Origin: Rhodococcus sp. B7740
GTDB lineage: Bacteria > Actinomycetota > Actinomycetes > Mycobacteriales > Mycobacteriaceae
Direction: 5' to 3'
DNA length: 64,000 nucleotides
Assembly (NCBI RefSeq): GCF_000954115.1
Contig: NZ_CP010797.1
Location: 2,542,001-2,606,000 of the forward strand
A program made the position numbers and the translations under genes. The notes under the pieces are model-generated. The model was not told the DNA's origin, searched no databases, and worked only from the letters and a program-made list of their open reading frames with translations. Below are positions 61,560 to 64,000 of the stretch, piece by piece (positions within the stretch are counted from its first letter, which is position 1; each line of letters opens with the position of its first letter).

Positions 61560-62089
61560 CCACACCCGGCTCCGACATCCTCACCCGCTATCAGGCCTAT
61601 CGCACCCGCCGATTCCTGGAGCACGACGCGAAAACCCATCACTGGCTTCAGAACTGGCGCACCCAGAAACGTCGACGCATACTCGCCGTAATGTTGATGG
61701 CGTCCTTGCTCACCCTGTTGGTGATAGCCGTGTGGTCACTCTTCTCCCGGTGGGCACCGATCGCATGGATCCCGGCCACCGTGATGTTTCTCGTCGCCTG
61801 GACGACGCTGCAAACCGTGTCCCGTCGCCACAGCGATGCACCGGTGGGAGCACTCGACGAATGGGAAGTGCAGCAGCGCAACGAAGCACGTTCGATCGGC
61901 CTCACCGTAACCCAGGCCCTGGTATTGGTGGCACTTCTGGTCTTGATCGTGCTGTCGGGAGCGTACGACAACGAAAATCTGGCTTACGCCGGAGGATTGT
62001 GGACGCTCGCTGCTCTGCTTGCAGGTGGATGCGCCCCGGCAGTGATCCTCGCGTGGATCACCCCCGACCCCGATCCCGAGGACGGCTGA
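61556..62089 (+). CDS. Four-helix membrane protein, tandem copy 1
   Basis: 177 residues from ATG 61556, coupled to the Xre gene. N-terminal SDILTRYQAYRTRRFLEHDA is followed by four membrane helices (about 45-65, 70-90, 125-145, 150-170), with a conserved loop containing GALDEWEVQQRNEARSIGL, and a Pro-Asp-rich end. It is nearly identical to the next gene in the first 30 residues and the loop. No family is recognised. Such genes beside Xre and NatAB-like ABC genes occur in actinobacteria. Confidence 0.8.
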   Translation: MTTPGSDILTRYQAYRTRRFLEHDAKTHHWLQNWRTQKRRRILAVMLMASLLTLLVIAVWSLFSRWAPIAWIPATVMFLVAWTTLQTVSRRHSDAPVGALDEWEVQQRNEARSIGLTVTQALVLVALLVLIVLSGAYDNENLAYAGGLWTLAALLAGGCAPAVILAWITPDPDPEDG

Positions 62090-62091
62090 CC

Positions 62092-62643
62092 ATGAGCGAA
62101 CGACCCGACATCCTCACCCGCTATCAGGCCTATCGCACCCGCCGATTCCTGGAGAACGACGCCAAGACTCGCCATTGGCTTCCGAAGTGGCGCACACAGC
62201 GTCGACGCCAGATCCTCGTGGTAGCTGTGGCCGTACTCCTCTTCGCCTTCTTCGTCGTCAGCATCGGCAGCCTGTTCTCCGAGTGGTTCGCACTCGGATG
62301 GATACCGGCCGCACTGCTGTTCATTCCGATCTGGACGGCATTACAGATTGTCTCCGGCCGGCACGGGGACGCACCCGTCGGAGCACTGGACGAATGGGAA
62401 GTGCAGCAGCGCAACGAAGCTCGCTCCATCGGCCTCACCGTCACGCAGACGCTGGTGATGGCAGCCGCATTCGCCTCCATCTTCCTCTCTGTGTCGTTCG
62501 AGGACATGCCCCGCCTCGCCTATGCGGGCGGCGGCTGGACTCTGGCCGCACTCATGACCGGAATCTGCTCCCCCGCCATGATTCTCGCGTGGATCACCCC
62601 CGACCCCGAACTCGACGACATCCCGAATTTCGACCAGCAGTAA
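62092..62643 (+). CDS. Four-helix membrane protein, tandem copy 2
   Basis: 183 residues from ATG 62092, 2 bp after the first copy, with GAGGA upstream. The same N-terminal ILTRYQAYRTRRFLENDAK, the same loop GALDEWEVQQRNEARSIGL and the same ILAWITPDPE end show a recent duplication; the helices diverge more. It may be a partner of the first copy. It lies 16 bp before the ATPase of an ABC exporter. Confidence 0.8.
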   Translation: MSERPDILTRYQAYRTRRFLENDAKTRHWLPKWRTQRRRQILVVAVAVLLFAFFVVSIGSLFSEWFALGWIPAALLFIPIWTALQIVSGRHGDAPVGALDEWEVQQRNEARSIGLTVTQTLVMAAAFASIFLSVSFEDMPRLAYAGGGWTLAALMTGICSPAMILAWITPDPELDDIPNFDQQ

Positions 62644-62659
62644 CGACCGAAAGGGCACC

Positions 62660-63553
62660 ATGAGCACCCTCACGATCGACTCCGTCTCCAAGAGATACGG
62701 CGACAAGATCGCCCTCGACAACCTCAGCTTCGACGTCCGGCCGGGCGAACTGTTCGGCTTCGTCGGCAGCAACGGCGCAGGCAAGACCACCACGATGCGC
62801 ATCGCATTGGGCGTGTTGTCGGCAGATTCCGGCCAGGTTCTATTGGGCGGCAAGCCCGTCGACCTCGACGTCCGCCGCACCATCGGCTACATGCCCGAGG
62901 AGCGCGGCCTCTATCCCAAGATGAAGGTGGGCCCGCAGTTGGCCTACATGGCCGAGCTGCACGGCCTGTCGTCCAAGGACGCCAAGGCCGCGGTGATCCG
63001 CTGGACCGAACGACTCGGCATCGACCAGCGCGTCAACGACACCGTCGACGCGCTGAGCCTGGGCAACCAGCAGCGCGTGCAGTTGGCGGCCGCGCTGGTG
63101 CACGACCCCGCGGTGCTGGTCCTGGACGAGCCGTTCTCCGGCCTCGACCCGATCGCTGTCGACGTGATGAGTGAGGTACTGCGCGAAAAGGCCGCTGCCG
63201 GAGTGCCGGTGGTGTTCTCGAGCCACCAGCTCGATCTGGTGCAACGCCTGTGCGATCGCGTCGGCATCATCGCCGCCGGCTCGATGAAGGCAATCGGGAC
63301 CGTCGACGAGCTACGCGGGTCGGGAGATTCGCAGCTACGCGTCCACGCACCGAACGCCGCACCCGGATGGGCGTCGGGCATCACCGGAGTGAGCACCCTC
63401 GGCCACAGCGACGGCGTCACCGTCCTGGGCTTGGCACCCGGGGCCGACGACCAGCAGATCCTGCGGGCGGCACTGGCGACCGGTCCGGTACACGACTTCT
63501 CCATCCAGAAACCTTCCCTGAGCGACCTGTTCCGAGAGGCGGTAGTGGCATGA
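62660..63553 (+). CDS. ABC exporter ATPase (NatA/YhaQ-like)
   Basis: 297 residues from ATG 62660. Walker A GSNGAGKTT, signature LSLGNQQR, Walker B LVLDEPFSGLDP, H-loop SSHQLD. The C-terminal about 75 residues are typical of NatA-type ATPases. The signature is LSLGNQQ rather than LSGGQ, as usual for NatA. Sodium or antimicrobial export is the usual family role, but the substrate is not known. It overlaps the permease gene by ATGA. Confidence 0.9.
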   Translation: MSTLTIDSVSKRYGDKIALDNLSFDVRPGELFGFVGSNGAGKTTTMRIALGVLSADSGQVLLGGKPVDLDVRRTIGYMPEERGLYPKMKVGPQLAYMAELHGLSSKDAKAAVIRWTERLGIDQRVNDTVDALSLGNQQRVQLAAALVHDPAVLVLDEPFSGLDPIAVDVMSEVLREKAAAGVPVVFSSHQLDLVQRLCDRVGIIAAGSMKAIGTVDELRGSGDSQLRVHAPNAAPGWASGITGVSTLGHSDGVTVLGLAPGADDQQILRAALATGPVHDFSIQKPSLSDLFREAVVA

Positions 63554-64000
63554 GCTCCCAACTGAACTCCTTCAGCGCTGTGTCCTTGATAGCCAAGCGC
63601 GAGTTCACCGTTCAGGTGATGAAGAAGAGCTTCGTCATCAGCAATGCGATCATCCTGGCCGTCATCGTCGGCGGTATCGTCGCGTTCTCGATCTTCTCCG
63701 GGAGCGGTGACGAGGAGCGCGACGTCGTCGGCATCGCCGGAGACCAGTCCATCGCGGCCGTAGTCGAAGCAACCGGCGACGCCGTCGGTTCGCCGGTCGA
63801 GGTCCGTGAGATCGCCGACGCGGCGGCCGCACGCAGCGGCGTCGAATCCGGGGATCTCGACGTGGCGTTGGTTCCGGACGGAACCGACGGTGCGTACACC
63901 GCCGTCACCGAGTCCGACCTGACCGGAACGTTACGCGCCGTCGTCGAAGGCAGTGTTGCAACACAAGCCACCAATACTGCACTGGCGCAACAGGGTGTCG
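63550..64000 (+). CDS. ABC exporter permease (NatB/YhaP-like), truncated by window edge
   Basis: About 150 residues are visible from ATG 63550. SAVSLIAKREFTVQVMKKSF is the N-terminal pattern of the NatB/YhaP permeases, followed by the first helix (ISNAIILAVIVGGIVAFSI) and the start of a large extracytoplasmic domain that continues beyond the window. It pairs with the ATPase just before it. Confidence 0.85.
   Translation, partial: MSSQLNSFSAVSLIAKREFTVQVMKKSFVISNAIILAVIVGGIVAFSIFSGSGDEERDVVGIAGDQSIAAVVEATGDAVGSPVEVREIADAAAARSGVESGDLDVALVPDGTDGAYTAVTESDLTGTLRAVVEGSVATQATNTALAQQGV

Overview
The window looks like a chromosome segment from a high-GC mycolic-acid actinobacterium, most likely Rhodococcus/Rhodococcoides or a close relative. 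The evidence is high GC with many GTG starts and ATGA/GTGA gene overlaps, and homologues that keep a mycobacterial flavour: an acyl-ACP desaturase, a CtpE-type Ca2+ ATPase next to an Rv0909-like peptide and an Rv0906-like metallohydrolase, an Rv2326c/Rv2325c-type ECF transporter, an HNH/DUF222 (13E12-type) protein, and substrate-binding+VWA proteins. No rRNA, CRISPR array or insertion sequence was seen.

Layout. 1-12.0 kb is ordinary host DNA: end of a GntP permease, MOSC protein, carboxylesterase, Fpg/Nei glycosylase, the thyA-folA pair, a cupin, a universal stress protein, an acyl-ACP desaturase divergent from a PucR-type regulator, and an ABC exporter of the MacB/FtsX class. A 0.4-kb gap with GC-alternating repeats and a possible frameshifted ORF leads to tRNA-Arg(CCT).

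12.41-22.58 kb is a complete-looking 10.1-kb integrative element inserted into the 3' end of that tRNA. It is bounded by 27-bp direct repeats (attL and attR) and leaves the tRNA intact. It encodes a tyrosine integrase, an excisionase-like protein, a replication initiator, a small winged-helix protein, a scaffold-like protein, an HK97-type capsid protein and a P27-like small terminase. I find no large terminase, portal, protease, tail or lysis gene. It also carries six small plus-strand genes and an Abi-like cargo gene. This is the architecture of a capsid-encoding phage satellite (PICI-like, or phiRv1/phiRv2-like) and is the main result of the window. Candidate integrase arm sites, phased at 11 bp, lie near both ends.

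22.6-46.6 kb returns to host DNA: HNH protein, DEAD-box helicase, MFS transporter, fused ECF transporter and its EcfT, two tandem membrane-anchored substrate-binding+VWA proteins, and an Rv0910-like SRPBCC protein. Then come two acetate-type sodium/solute symporters, each with a small DUF485-like membrane partner. The second is followed by a LytTR/LytS two-component system, a lipoprotein lipase and a Na+/H+ antiporter in one tightly packed minus-strand cluster. Last are an Rv0909-like peptide, the CtpE-like ATPase and a metallo-beta-lactamase-fold protein.

46.7-64 kb holds htpG, an NCS1 permease, an ECF/SigD-type sigma factor divergent from an alpha/beta hydrolase, and a secreted hydrophobic protein. 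An ammonium transporter follows, coupled to a crotonase and carrying Glu in place of the first twin-His residue. Next are an FAD oxidoreductase, a HemD-like protein, an aldo/keto reductase, an ABC-F ATPase, a hydrolase divergent from a MarR regulator with a clear palindromic operator, and an Xre regulator coupled to two duplicated membrane proteins and a NatAB-like ABC exporter that runs off the end.
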